A stretch of 64,000 nt of DNA. It comes from Methanomassiliicoccales archaeon RumEn M1. Lineage in GTDB: Archaea > Thermoplasmatota > Thermoplasmata > Methanomassiliicoccales > Methanomassiliicoccaceae. The notes beneath the pieces were generated by a model. The model worked only from the letters and a program-made list of their open reading frames with translations. It ran no database searches and had not been told where the DNA came from. The stretch is taken from the NCBI GenBank assembly GCA_001421185.1, contig LJKK01000134.1:40047-104046 (forward strand), in the 5' to 3' direction. A program made the position numbers and the translations under genes. Numbering within the stretch: the stretch's first letter is position 1; the number at the start of each line of letters is the position of its first letter. Of this stretch, positions 1-9,778 are shown piece after piece.

Positions 1-439
1 GATACTGGCCGATCTGCCGGACCTCGACGCCTTCGTGTCGGCCGTGGGGACGGGCGGCACCATCACCGGCGTGGGCCGCGCGCTGAGGGAGAGGAAGTGC
101 GACGTGGAGCTGGTGGCGGTGGAACCGTCGTCGTCTCCCGTGCTGTCGGGAGGAAAGCCGGGCCCCCATCGCATCCAGGGCATCGGGGCCGGTTTCGTTC
201 CCGACACCTGCGACCTGTCGCTCATCGACCACGTGCTGCAGGTCGATGACATGGAGGCCATAAAGCACGCCAGAGATCTAGCGAGGAAGGAGGGAATACT
301 GTGCGGCATCTCCTCCGGCGCCGCGTTGTGCGGGGCGCTCAACGTCGCCAAGGAGCTCGGCCCTGACGCCAAGGTAGTGGTCCTGCTGGCCGATACGGGA
401 GAAAGATATCTAAGCACAGAACTATTTTCGATGGACTGA
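1..439 (+). CDS. cysK: Cysteine synthase (O-acetylserine sulfhydrylase), C-terminal part
   Basis: PLP-dependent enzyme that converts O-acetylserine and sulfide to cysteine in the cytoplasm. The gene enters from the left edge, so the N-terminal part with the PLP lysine is not visible. The visible part holds the phosphate-binding loop GTGGTITG, then [10 protein letters not shown] and the GISSGAA segment near the cofactor ring, in the family order. The stop codon is one base before the cysE start, so the two genes form an operon that makes and uses O-acetylserine. Family assignment is firm. A cystathionine beta-synthase-like paralogue cannot be excluded without the N-terminus, but the cysE neighbour argues for CysK. 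Confidence 0.93.
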   Translation, partial: ILADLPDLDAFVSAVGTGGTITGVGRALRERKCDVELVAVEPSSSPVLSGGKPGPHRIQGIGAGFVPDTCDLSLIDHVLQVDDMEAIKHARDLARKEGILCGISSGAALCGALNVAKELGPDAKVVVLLADTGERYLSTELFSMD

Positions 440-440
440 T

Positions 441-1088
441 ATGAGCTGGAAGGACGACGTCCGCACGGTGCTGGAGCGGGACCCCGCACCCAAATCGTTC
501 TCCGAGGCCCTCATGTTCAGCCAGGGGCTCCATGCCGTCCTGCTGCACCGCATATCGCATCGCCTGTACCTCAAGGGCGAGTATAAGATGGCGCGCCTCA
601 TCAACTACTGGGCCCGGGTGCTGACCGGCGCGGACATCCACCCCGGGGCCACCATGGGGAAGGGCGTCTTCATCGACCACGCCACGGGTGTGGTGATCGG
701 CGAGACGGCCATCATCGGCAACGACGTCAGCATCTTCCAGGGTGTGACCCTGGGCGGTGTTTCCCAAGCCAAGGAGAAGAGGCACCCCACCATCAAGGAC
801 AACGTCATCATCGGAGCTCACGCCACGGTGCTGGGCGACATCATCATCGGGGAGAACGTCAAGATCGGCGCTGGCTCCGTGGTCGTAAAGGACGTCCCGC
901 CCAACGTCACGGTGGTAGGCATACCGGGAAAGGTGGTCCAGAGGAAAAGCTGCGAGCGCGACCGCCTGCAGAAGGTGCGCCAGGAAAGTCTGCCCGACCC
1001 TCTGATGGAGACCTTGACCGACCTGTGCGCTGCCATCGACTCCCTGGAGAAGAGGATCGACTCTCTGGAGGAGAAGCTAAAGGAATGA
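441..1088 (+). CDS. cysE: Serine O-acetyltransferase
   Basis: Transfers acetyl from acetyl-CoA to serine, giving the substrate of the CysK encoded immediately upstream. The 215-residue protein has a short helical N-terminus (about 1-60) and a left-handed beta-helix of hexapeptide repeats (about 65-165), including GVFIDHATGVVIGETA and IIIGENVKIGAGSVVVKDVP. The His of the IDHATG segment matches the family's catalytic region. It is shorter than the enteric form, like the compact archaeal and Gram-positive enzymes. The last 25 residues (SLEKRIDSLEEKLKE) look like a coiled coil that could drive oligomerisation. The start lies one base after the cysK stop, so translation is probably coupled. Confidence 0.95.
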   Translation: MSWKDDVRTVLERDPAPKSFSEALMFSQGLHAVLLHRISHRLYLKGEYKMARLINYWARVLTGADIHPGATMGKGVFIDHATGVVIGETAIIGNDVSIFQGVTLGGVSQAKEKRHPTIKDNVIIGAHATVLGDIIIGENVKIGAGSVVVKDVPPNVTVVGIPGKVVQRKSCERDRLQKVRQESLPDPLMETLTDLCAAIDSLEKRIDSLEEKLKE

Positions 1089-1173
1089 TCGTCCGCCTTC
1101 GGGCACAGCTTTCGGGCAGTTGTTCCATTGATGAGCGTAGGAACCATAGCGCTCTCGGAAACCGAAACCCGTA

Positions 1174-1632
1174 TCATATGTGCTCGACCTGAAGGCCCTC
1201 GATCGATAGCCGTTCGGCCAATAACGACCTGTGGCATCGAACGTGCACCCTCTCGAAGCACACGATCGCCGAAGGCCGTCGAAGCACCAGCTCCCTGAAC
1301 AGACCGAAGGCTTCTCGCCTAGAATCGAGGTACGCACCATACTCCTTCATGAAGGCGGCCAGGGAGCCACCCTTCTTGAGGGCGCGGCGAACGTCATCGG
1401 GCGTACCCAGCTCCGGCATGTGGACGTATGATATCCCAGCTTCTTCCAGGCGGGACCTGAGCGCTGACTTGCTGAAACCAGGCTTGCGGCTGATGGCACG
1501 GCGGCGAACATCGATGGCCTGCTGGACGCCCCTGGCGGCCAGCTCGCGGACGAGCTCATTAAGGTCCCTTCCCTCATAGCCGATAGTGCACACCATTCTG
1601 GCAGTGGCCGGCTCACGCTCTTTCTGTTCCAT
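1174..1632 (-). CDS. DUF488 family protein
   Basis: A DUF488 protein of about 150 residues; the function of this family is not established. Diagnostic segments are TIGYEGRDLNELV near the N-terminus, DVRRRAISRKPGFSK, SYVHMPELGTP in the middle, and CFERVHVRCHRSLLAERL near the C-terminus. The Cys and CHR residues of that last segment are the family's most conserved positions. I place the start at the Met before EQKEREP because the longer reading adds a basic tail outside the domain. An upstream in-frame Met at 1650 is possible. The gene stands alone, convergent to cysE. Confidence 0.85.
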   Translation of the reverse strand: MEQKEREPATARMVCTIGYEGRDLNELVRELAARGVQQAIDVRRRAISRKPGFSKSALRSRLEEAGISYVHMPELGTPDDVRRALKKGGSLAAFMKEYGAYLDSRREAFGLFRELVLRRPSAIVCFERVHVRCHRSLLAERLSIEGLQVEHI

Positions 1633-2005
1633 GGTCCGGACCTCGATCATCCGTCGCTTCGGCTCCCCCGATCGCGGCAAAGTCGACTACTAGTCGCAAG
1701 ACCAGCACGCCACCGTTCCTGGCGAGCCCCATTATGCCGATGCACCAGATCCCGTTTGAGCTGACGTACTATATGAAGGGAAATGCGTGAGGCCTCTGGA
1801 CCAGGGCGGAAACGTCGGCCATTGATCGTCATGACCTCATTAAATGGACTGATCGAGGCGAGCTTGAGCGCTCGCCGCGACCGGTCCCGAGCATCCTGTT
1901 ACAATTATATCGGGGACGTGCCAAATGGCCAACGGCCAGTCGCGCTGCTAAGCAAACCATAACTACTAAGGCCGGCATTATCTTTCGGACATCCCGAGGG
2001 ATACG
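1633..2005. other. Intergenic region upstream of cysS
   Basis: About 370 bases with no convincing gene on either strand. An AT-rich patch at 1901-1910 (acaattatat) in otherwise GC-rich DNA resembles an archaeal box A and lies about 100 bases before the cysS GTG start. It may be the cysS promoter. No RNA gene was recognised. Confidence 0.4.
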
Positions 2006-3409
2006 GTGACATTGCGCATATACAACACGTTGTCAAAGAAGGAAGAGGAGTTCGTGCCGCTGGACGACCGCAAGGTACGGATGTACGTGTGCGGCGTGAC
2101 GGTGTATGACGACATGCACATGGGACACGCTCGCTCGGCCATAGTGTTCGACATGATCGCCCGCTACCTCCGCTTCCGCGGCTACGACGTTACGCATGTC
2201 ACTAACTTCACCGACGTGGACGACAAGATCATCAATCGGGCGGCCGAGAGGGGCATGGAGCCGCTCGAGCTGTCGGCGATGTACATCGAGCGCTACTTCG
2301 AGGACATCGACCGTCTTGGGGTTCAGCGCGCCGATGCATATCCCAAGGCCTCCGAGAGCATTGGCGACATCATCGCCATGATCCAGAAGATCATCGACAA
2401 TGGTTACGGATACAGGAGCGAGGACGGAAGCGTCTACTTCTCGGTGGAGAAGGTCGAGGACTACGGTCGCCTCACCGGACAGCGGTTGGAGGACATGCAG
2501 GCCGGCGCGAGAGTTGAGGTGAACGAGATGAAGCGCCATCCCTACGACTTCGCCCTGTGGAAGGCCGCCAAGCCGGGCGAGATCTCGTGGGACTCCCCCT
2601 GGGGCAAGGGCCGTCCGGGATGGCATATCGAATGCTCGGCCATGTGCACGCGGTTCCTGGGCGAGACGATCGACATCCACGGTGGCGGCAACGACCTGAT
2701 CTTCCCGCACCATGAGGACGAGATCTTGCAGTCGGAGGCGGCCAACGAAAAGCCCCTCTCTCTTTACTGGGTCCACCACGGCATGCTGCAGGTGGAAGGC
2801 GCCAAGATGGCCAAGTCGGCCGGCAACTTCTTCTCGGTCCGTGACGTCCTGAAGAGCCATACGGGGGAGGAGATACGCTTCTACTTCCTGTCGGCCCATT
2901 ACCGCGGCCCGCAGGTGTACTCGCCGGCCGCGCTGGAGGAAGCCTCGGCCAGCCTGCGCAGGCTGCACAACGCCTATTCGGAGCTGCAGTCCGCCATCGA
3001 TACGGCCAAGGGGGATTACGACGCCTCCGTTGAGGCGGAGACGTTCCGAAAGGCCTTCATCGAGGCGATGGACGACGACCTCAATTCCCGGGCGGCCATC
3101 TCGGCGATGTTCGAGCTGGTCAGGGAGGCCAACAAGCTCCTGTCCGAGGGACGACTTAGCCGCAAGGGAGCCGAGAACCTAGTGGCCGTCATGGAGGAGG
3201 TCGACCAGGTGTTCGGCATCCTTCCTCGCGGGACCGCGGACGTCGAGGACCGCTCCGGCGAGCTCGTCGACCTGCTCATAGAGGTCCGGAACGAACTGCG
3301 GGCGCGCAAGCTGTACGACCTGGCCGACAAGGTCAGGGACGGCCTCAAGGCCCGCGGGATCGAGGTCCAGGATACCGCGGAGGGCGTGAAATGGAAGCGG
3401 ACCGCCTGA
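2006..3409 (+). CDS. cysS: Cysteinyl-tRNA synthetase
   Basis: Class I synthetase that attaches cysteine to tRNA-Cys. The 467-residue protein has normal family length. Near the N-terminus it has [19 protein letters not shown], containing the zinc Cys and the HIGH-type signature (HMGH, residues 38-41). The zinc-site segments HIECSAMC and PHHEDEI follow, and the KMSKS-type loop is KMAKS near residue 267. The C-terminal helical anticodon-binding region is complete. Translation starts at GTG, directly before the conserved LRIYNTLS. With cysK and cysE 1 kb upstream, this region covers both synthesis of cysteine and its direct attachment to tRNA. The downstream radical SAM gene overlaps its end by 19 bases. 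Confidence 0.97.
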   Translation: MTLRIYNTLSKKEEEFVPLDDRKVRMYVCGVTVYDDMHMGHARSAIVFDMIARYLRFRGYDVTHVTNFTDVDDKIINRAAERGMEPLELSAMYIERYFEDIDRLGVQRADAYPKASESIGDIIAMIQKIIDNGYGYRSEDGSVYFSVEKVEDYGRLTGQRLEDMQAGARVEVNEMKRHPYDFALWKAAKPGEISWDSPWGKGRPGWHIECSAMCTRFLGETIDIHGGGNDLIFPHHEDEILQSEAANEKPLSLYWVHHGMLQVEGAKMAKSAGNFFSVRDVLKSHTGEEIRFYFLSAHYRGPQVYSPAALEEASASLRRLHNAYSELQSAIDTAKGDYDASVEAETFRKAFIEAMDDDLNSRAAISAMFELVREANKLLSEGRLSRKGAENLVAVMEEVDQVFGILPRGTADVEDRSGELVDLLIEVRNELRARKLYDLADKVRDGLKARGIEVQDTAEGVKWKRTA

Positions 3410-4425
3410 CCGCCCGGAAGAAGGCCATCCTGCTGACCGGCGGCGCGATCAAGGTGCCGGCCGATTTCCATCCCCCCTTCCCGCTGTCCCGCTCCACGGC
3501 CGGCCCCGGAGCCGGCTCGTCGAGCATGGTGTTCTGCTTCGGCGGCACCAGGGTCAAGAAGACCATTTCGCGCGAGGAAGGGGACTTTGAGCTGGTGAGG
3601 GACGGCGAACGATACTCCATCATGCATAAGGGCGAGACGCTGGTGGACGACGTCGCCTTCCAGCCCACCATGCACCATGCTCCCCAGCAGGCCTTCTTCA
3701 ATCTCTCGACCGAATGCATCTACTCCTGCAAGTTCTGCACCTCTCCCCGCCTGGACAAGAGGATCACCAAGTCCCTTGACGCCGATCGCATCGTCGAGAT
3801 GGCCCAGGCGGCCTATCGGCGAGGAGGCCTGAAGGCGGTCGCCTTGACGTCGGCCGTGGTCTCGACGCCGCAGGAAACGGTCGACCGCATGGTCGACGTC
3901 GTCAGGCGGGTCAGGGCGGCGCTTCCGGACGTGGCGATCGGGGTGGAGCCCTACGTGGACCGTCTGGAGCAGATCGATGCGCTGCGAGATGCCGGGGCCG
4001 ACGAGATCAAGCTGAACATCGAGACCTACGATCGCGACATCTTCTCCAAGGTGTGCGGGGAGCTGGACCTCGACTGGATACTGGAAGCGATCTCCCACGC
4101 CGTAAGGGTGTTCGGACGCGGCAAGGTGACCTCCAACATCATCTTCGGCATGGGGGAGAGCGACGAGAACGTGCTGGAGGGCGTCGAGGCCTTGGCCAAG
4201 AGGGGATGCATCGCCGTGCTGCGTCCGCTTCGGCTCAACGACATGAACCGCCATCCCATGGAGGAGGCCCTGGGCCCCCTCCCGCCGTCCGGACCGGACA
4301 GGCTTCTTCGTCTGGCGGAGGAGCACAAGCGGATCCTGCAGGAGAACGGCCTTGACACCCGAGAGGTCAAGAGCATGTGCCCCGAATGCGGCTGCTGCGA
4401 CATCGTCCCCTTCCGAGACATCTAG
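3391..4425 (+). CDS. Radical SAM protein with a cysteine-rich C-terminal tail
   Basis: A 344-residue radical SAM enzyme of unknown substrate. The [4Fe-4S]/SAM motif CIYSCKFC (CxxxCxxC) sits near residues 110-117, after an unusual N-terminal region of about 100 residues with a Gly/Ser-rich stretch. The central part follows the TIM-barrel pattern, with segments such as GVEPYVDRLEQIDAL and DEIKLNIETYDRDIFSKV that recall biotin synthase/PylB-like folds. The last 15 residues contain CPECGCC, which could bind a second cluster or zinc. The start overlaps cysS by 19 bases, suggesting co-transcription. I do not recognise a characterised orthologue. Confidence 0.8.
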   Translation: MEADRLTARKKAILLTGGAIKVPADFHPPFPLSRSTAGPGAGSSSMVFCFGGTRVKKTISREEGDFELVRDGERYSIMHKGETLVDDVAFQPTMHHAPQQAFFNLSTECIYSCKFCTSPRLDKRITKSLDADRIVEMAQAAYRRGGLKAVALTSAVVSTPQETVDRMVDVVRRVRAALPDVAIGVEPYVDRLEQIDALRDAGADEIKLNIETYDRDIFSKVCGELDLDWILEAISHAVRVFGRGKVTSNIIFGMGESDENVLEGVEALAKRGCIAVLRPLRLNDMNRHPMEEALGPLPPSGPDRLLRLAEEHKRILQENGLDTREVKSMCPECGCCDIVPFRDI

Positions 4426-4439
4426 ATTTTAGGAAGGCC

Positions 4440-4454
4440 AAAATCTTTTATAGG
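4440..4454 (+). promoter_or_regulatory. Box A (TATA) promoter of the iron-regulator gene
   Basis: The sequence aaaatcttttatagg fits an archaeal box A. Its core lies about 25 bases before the GTG start at 4476, and no Shine-Dalgarno sequence precedes that GTG. This spacing suggests a leaderless transcript. Confidence 0.5.
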
Positions 4455-4475
4455 CAAGCCTCATGACCCCATTTC

Positions 4476-5132
4476 GTGAAGATCAGCGAGAACGCCGAGG
4501 ACTACCTGGCCTGCATCTACGATCTATCCCGCAAGGGGGTCCCGGTCAAGACGTCCGAGATCTCCGGCCGGCTGAACCTATCGCCGGCCAGCGTGACCGA
4601 GATGACCCAGAGGCTGGCCTCGGAGGGGTATCTCAACTATGAGCGTTACAAGGGCGTGACGCTCACCCCCGCCGGCACCATGGTGGCCGAGAGGATAAAG
4701 CGCCGCCACCGATTGCTGGAGAGGTTCCTGGTCGATGTCCTGGGCCGCACCACCGAGGACAGCCATGAGGAGGCCATGAGGCTGGAGCACAACTTCTCCG
4801 ACGAGTCGGTGGAGATGCTCTCACGCATCCTGAACAACCCCACGGTGTGTCCCGACGGCGATCCCATCCCGGCCCCCCAGGCCCCTATGGAGGATGAGGC
4901 GCCAACGATCCCCATCATCGAGCTGGAAGAGGGGGAGGAGGGCGTGATATCCCACCTGATATGCGACGATCCGGCCAAGATCCGCCGCCTGATAGGCATG
5001 GGCTTCGTCCCCGGCCGGAAGGTCGTGGTGGAAGAGCACGTCCCCATGGGAGGCCCCCTGCTCATACGGCTTGACGAGATGAGGGTGGCCATCGGCCGGG
5101 ACTATGCATCCTTGATCCAAGTGGAGAAGTGA
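4476..5132 (+). CDS. DtxR/MntR-family metal regulator with C-terminal FeoA domain
   Basis: Metal-dependent transcriptional repressor of 218 residues. The N-terminal winged helix (about 1-60) includes KTSEISGRLNLSPASVTEMTQRLASEGYL. A dimerisation and metal-binding region with HRLLERFL and EEAMRLEHNFSDE follows (about 65-120). The linker contains DGDPIP. The C-terminus (about 145-218) is an SH3-like FeoA domain with IRRLIGMGFVPGRKVVV. FeoB begins five bases after the stop, so sensor, FeoA-like domain and transporter sit in one operon. The likely role is repression of feoB when Fe(II) is plentiful. Mn(II) is an alternative metal, but FeoB linkage favours iron. It starts at GTG behind a TATA box. 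Confidence 0.92.
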   Translation: MKISENAEDYLACIYDLSRKGVPVKTSEISGRLNLSPASVTEMTQRLASEGYLNYERYKGVTLTPAGTMVAERIKRRHRLLERFLVDVLGRTTEDSHEEAMRLEHNFSDESVEMLSRILNNPTVCPDGDPIPAPQAPMEDEAPTIPIIELEEGEEGVISHLICDDPAKIRRLIGMGFVPGRKVVVEEHVPMGGPLLIRLDEMRVAIGRDYASLIQVEK

Positions 5133-5136
5133 GCCT

Positions 5137-7061
5137 TTGAGACTCGTATTGGTCGGGAACCCCAACGTGGGGAAGTCCGTTCTATTCACCCGAATAACCG
5201 GCATCGGCGTCATATCATCGAACTATCCCGGCACCACGGTGGAGTTCGAGGAAGGCGTGGTGATGTACGGAGGGAAGCGCATATCGGTGTTCGACCTCCC
5301 CGGCACCTATTCGCTGGCCGGCAGCACCGAGGACGAGAGGGTCGCCACCGGCCTGTTGTTCGAGAAGCGGCCCGACTGCATCATCGCGGTGGTCGACGCT
5401 ACCCGGTTGGAGCAGAACCTGGTGCTGGTGCTGCAGCTCATCGAGCTGGGTTACAAGGTCATCGTGGCGCTCAACTTCATGGACCAGGCGCGGAAGCGGT
5501 TCTCGCTGGACGTCGATCGCCTATCGAACATCCTGGGGGTGCCGATAGTCCCCACCGTGGCCACCACCGGTGAGGGCGTGGACCAGCTGATGCAGAACGT
5601 CATATCGGGCGATGTCCAGCGCTCGGCGTACGTCACGAGGTACGACAGCCACATAGAGGCGTTCCTGGAGGACATGTCCGAGGGACAGGTCGCCACCGAG
5701 AAGGGCTTCCCGATACGCGGCGCCCTGATCAAGCTGCTGGAAGGGAACCAACTGTTCGTCGAGCAATTCCCGCCGGCCGTCCAGCTGGCCGCCGATGGCT
5801 ATCGTGAGGAGTTCCGGGAGGAGCACGGCGAGGACGTGGAGGTCCACATCTCCCGCGACCGCTATGGGGAGGCGGGAAGGATCGCCTCCCAGGTCATCAA
5901 CAAGCTGGAGAGGAAGCTCACGCTGCGGGACCGCATCTCCGAAGCCACGCTTCGCCCCTCCACCGGGATACCCATCCTGCTGACGGTACTGGTGGGCATC
6001 TTCCTGGCCGTGGTGCTGGTGGGCGGAGCCCTGGAGGAGCTGTTGCTCGACGGCTATGCTCTGCTGGTCGGCGATCTCTTCGATCGGCTGGCCGCGCTCA
6101 TCGGCGGCACTGCCGGACAGATCATCGCCAACGGCATCGATCTCTCGATCCAGGCCATCCTGGCCATCGTGGTGCCGTACATCCTGGTGTTCTATCTCAT
6201 CCTGGGGGTGCTGGAGGACTCCGGTTACCTCCCCCGGGTGGTCATGCTGCTGGACGGCATCATGGTCAGGCTGGGCCTGCACGGCCGCACCATCATCCCC
6301 ATGATCGTGGGCACGGGATGCAACGTCCCGGCAATCCTGGCCACCAGGACGCTGGAGTCGAGGAGGCAGCGCATCATCCTGGCCACCATCGTCGTCATGG
6401 TGGTCCCCTGCTCGGCCCAGACGGTGATCATCGTCGGCACCGTGGGACAGTATTCGGGCATCATGTGGGCGGCGCTCATCTACATCATATTGTTCGCGCT
6501 CATCCTGCTGCTCGGCAGGGTGCTCCACAAGGTGCTGAAGGCGGAGCCGCCGAGCCTGGCCATCGAGATACCCGAACTCAGCCGCCCGTCGGTCCGCAAC
6601 GTGATAGTGAAGACCTGGATGAGGGTCAAGGACTTCTTCGTGATCGCGTTCCCCCTCCTCCTGGCGGGAAGCCTGTTCCTCGAAGGCTGATGACCTATGA
6701 TGTGCTGGACGCGCTAGTGGAACCGCTAGCTCCCCTCACGGAAGGCCTGCTGGGACTACCTCCAGCCATCATCGTGGCCTTGATCTTCGGCGTGCTACGA
6801 AAGGAGATGGCGCTCCAGATCCTGTTCGTCATCTTCGCCCTGGGGGCCGGAGGGGACCTGGGCACCGTACTGTCACCCCAACAGATGTTCGTGTTCGCCC
6901 TGGTGATGGCTACCTACATGCCCTGCCTGGGCGTCCTGGCCGCCCTCATCAAGGAGTTCGGTCTTCGATCGTCGGTGTTGATATCCGTGGCCTCCATCGC
7001 GATGGCCGTGGCCCTCGGCACCGTGGCCAATTACCTCTTCCAGCTGTTCGCCCTGCTGTGA
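5137..7061 (+). CDS. feoB: Ferrous iron transporter FeoB, frame broken near 6690
   Basis: GTP-driven Fe(II) uptake protein of the inner membrane. The first part (5137-6690, TTG start) has the G domain with GNPNVGKS (G1), DLPG (G3) and NFMD (G4), then membrane segments including VGTGCNVPAILATRTLE. It stops at LLLAGSLFLEG. The remaining membrane domain follows at once in the -1 frame from 6690 (MTYDVLDALVEPLAPLT to 7061), where the stop and an ATG overlap as TGATG. Adding one C (GGC to GGCC) would give one continuous protein of about 640 residues, the normal FeoB length. The break is therefore an assembly deletion, a real mutation, or a coupled two-piece arrangement. The DtxR-FeoA gene is directly upstream. 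Confidence 0.93.
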
Positions 7062-7112
7062 CGAGGGCAACTGCCATATACCGGCCGCTCCGAGGTCCAT
7101 ACGAGGCGAAAC

Positions 7113-7565
7113 ATGGACATCGTGAAGAGATTGCAGGGGGAGCATGACGAGCTTCAGACGGCGTTCGGCAACCTGTTGAACTCGGACATAGACGACCCCG
7201 AGGCATATGGCAAGAGGTTCATCGACCTTATGATAGCCGTGGAGAGCCACGAGCGAGCGGAGGAGCAGACCATCTACTCGATCCTGCAGACCGACGTAGA
7301 GATACGCCCCATTGCACTGCAATCGCTGGAAGAGCATCGCATCCTGCGCTCATTGATGCGCGAACTGGCTGACGTGGAGATCACCGAGGAGATATGGTTA
7401 CCGCGATTGGTGGTGGCCAACAACATGCTGTCGCTGCATGTGCAGATCGAGGAGGGCAACGTCCTGCCGCTCCTGGAGCAGATGTACGGTCGGGACATGC
7501 GAGAGAAGATGGACCGGGACTTCGAGTCGGCTCACCGCACCTTGGTGCAACAGCTTCGCTCATGA
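7113..7565 (+). CDS. Hemerythrin-like (HHE) protein
   Basis: A 150-residue four-helix protein with the hemerythrin/HHE arrangement of metal ligands. EHDEL is near the N-terminus, then ESHERAEEQTIY, LEEHRILRSLM and SLHVQIEEGNVLP. Such proteins bind a di-iron centre and are linked to oxygen, nitric oxide or iron handling. The specific role here is not known. It follows feoB by about 50 bases, which fits iron or redox biology. Its stop lies directly against the stop of the convergent sensor kinase (TCATGA, 7560-7565). Two more proteins of this type lie in the window. Confidence 0.85.
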   Translation: MDIVKRLQGEHDELQTAFGNLLNSDIDDPEAYGKRFIDLMIAVESHERAEEQTIYSILQTDVEIRPIALQSLEEHRILRSLMRELADVEITEEIWLPRLVVANNMLSLHVQIEEGNVLPLLEQMYGRDMREKMDRDFESAHRTLVQQLRS

Positions 7566-9589
7566 GGAGGTCTGGCCGCAGCCCATGGGGAGGGCGTCCC
7601 TCCCCCGGCCGCCCTGCGGGCCCACCAGCGGCAGCGATACGACGAACCTGACCCCTTGGGAGCTGTCGCCGGCCACGCGGTCCTCCACCCAGACATTGCC
7701 GCCGTGGTCCTCCACCAGCGTTCGGATGAGGAACAGCCCCAGACCCTGGCCCGGTGCCAAGCTGGAACCTCGCACGCGGCGGTGGAACAGGCGCGCCTTG
7801 AGGGCGTCGTCTATCCCTTCACCGTCGTTCTCCACCGAGACGATCGCACGATCATCGACCCGTTTCGCCTCGACCCGTACGTGCACTTCGCCCTTGGTAT
7901 GTACGATCGCATTGTTCAGCAGGTTGACGAAGACCTCCCTCAGCAGGCCGTTGCACTCCACCATCAGCCTTCCTCGGACTCCTGCTCGAGATGGACCGTC
8001 CGGCCCGGCGGGACGGGGAGCTCGGAGGCGACGGCATGGATCATCTCGCCAAGGTCCTCGCGCTCTCGCGCCCCCTCACCGGCGGACTGCACCCGCTGGA
8101 TGATCGATATTAGATCGTTGGAGGCCTGCAGCACCCTCAGGGACTTATCCAGATGGGATGCGGCCAGGGTGTCGGTGCACACCTTCTGGTGCAGCAGCTC
8201 AAGGTAGCCCATGAGCGCGGTGTTGAGGTTGGCAATGTCATGGGTCAGGATATCAACGTACAGCTCCGCTTTGACGTCGGCGATGCCCGCCCGCCTCTCC
8301 AGCTCCTTCTGATGAGTGATGTCCTGGGTGATCTCCACGCCTCCCAGGATCTCGCCCTCGGGACCTTTGACGGGCGCCGTGGACATGACCACCGACCTCC
8401 TGCCTCCATCGAACCGGACGATATCATACAGGCTGCCCACCAACGTCTCGCCGTGCAGCAGCGCCCTGGCAAGTCCCCACTCCTCCGGGCGGACCAGCTC
8501 ACCCGTCTGTTGGTCGTACGCCACGAACCGGTCGTAGTCGAAGATGTCCTCCGCTTCCATGGGGCCGCCCCAGATGGTGGACGCCATCTCGTTGATCTCC
8601 ACGAAACCGCCCAAGGGATCGGTGATGATCACCCCGACAGGGAGGCTGTCCATCGTGGCCCTCAGCATGGCCCTCTCCCGCTCCAGCCCCGTCCAGGCCC
8701 TCTCCCGTTCGGTGACGTCGTGGAAGGCTGCCACCCTGGCCGGCCTGCCCTTGTGCGTGATCTCGCGGCCCCTGACCTCTATCAGACGATACGCCTCCCC
8801 TCCTGTGCATATGAGGACCTCGTAGGGCTCGTGCCGTCCGCCGGCCACCTGACGCATGACGAGCTCGCGGCTAACAGGGTGCACCAGCTCCATCAGGTTG
8901 AGGCCGATCAGCCGCTCGCGCGGCAGGCCGGTAATCTCGGCAAAGGTCTGATTGCAGTCCATGATGATGTTGTTGGAGTGGATGACCACACCTTCGAAGG
9001 CCGCGTCGGACAGCGCCCGGTACCTATGCTCGCACTCCAGGGCCTCCTCGATACCATTCTGTTCGGGCGTTCGTATGCTGGCGAGGACCAGCTCCCGATC
9101 GTCCATGATGATGGGGCGGCAGTCGACCTCCAGCTTCAATTCGTACCCGGAAGGAGCGCGGCATCTGGCCAGGAAGCGCTCATCTGACCATTCATTACCG
9201 CTCGGGCATCTCTCCAAGACCATAGCGGCCTTCATGCCTCCCAGCTGGTCGCGGGGGCAGCCAAGGAGCAAGGCGGCGGCATGATTGGCATCGACCACGG
9301 TGCCCTGTGACCTGTCCAGCAGTAGCATCGGTCCAGAGGCCTGGAGGAAGAGCGCCTTGTATGTGCTATCGTCGCCGGCATCCAATAGGGGCCTTCCCAG
9401 GACTACGGTCCGGCCGGCGTTGGAACGCTGGACCTCGTAAGTGCAGCGGCCGCTGCGAAAGCTCGAGCCATCGCCACGTTGGCAGGCTTCAGACAGGGCG
9501 GCGGCCAGGGGGTGCTCTAAGGCCCCCAGGGAACTGCCCACGTCCGCCTTTCCGTCCAGTGCGAGGGAGAACGCGTGGTTGAGGTCCAC
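7560..9589 (-). CDS. Multi-PAS sensor histidine kinase, frame broken near 7964
   Basis: Cytoplasmic sensor kinase of about 675 residues if repaired. The first part (9589 down to 7964, 541 residues) holds several PAS domains, for example YRALSDAAFEGVVIHSNN and MDSLPVGVIITDPLGGFVEIN, then the phosphoacceptor helix with HDIANLNTALMGYLELL. It stops at EQESEEG. The HATPase domain continues in the -1 frame (7964 to 7560) with NLLNNAIVHTKG (N box), DGEGI (G1) and GQGLGLFLIRTLVEDHGG (G2). The stop and the next ATG overlap as TGATG, and one added C restores the frame. No transmembrane segment is evident. No response regulator is adjacent, so the partner is unknown. Confidence 0.88.
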
Positions 9590-9778
9590 GATCGTTCCCT
9601 TTTCGTCCAGGGCGGCATACTATATGCCTACGCCATGCTGCATTGTCGCCTCGCCAGCTCCGTGCGCTACGCTATCGCTCCCCACCATATCTCCCGGCAG
9701 TAGATGCTATAGTGTGTTAAAAATATTGCGATGGGATGATAATTCATCCATCGGCGGTCGTCGGTCGCGAGAGCTCCC

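Noticed and set aside
6688..6690. TGA in feoB (and at 7964-7966 in the kinase) as selenocysteine
   Set aside because: Reading through TGA in the same frame soon meets another stop and gives no family sequence. The conserved sequence continues only in the -1 frame.
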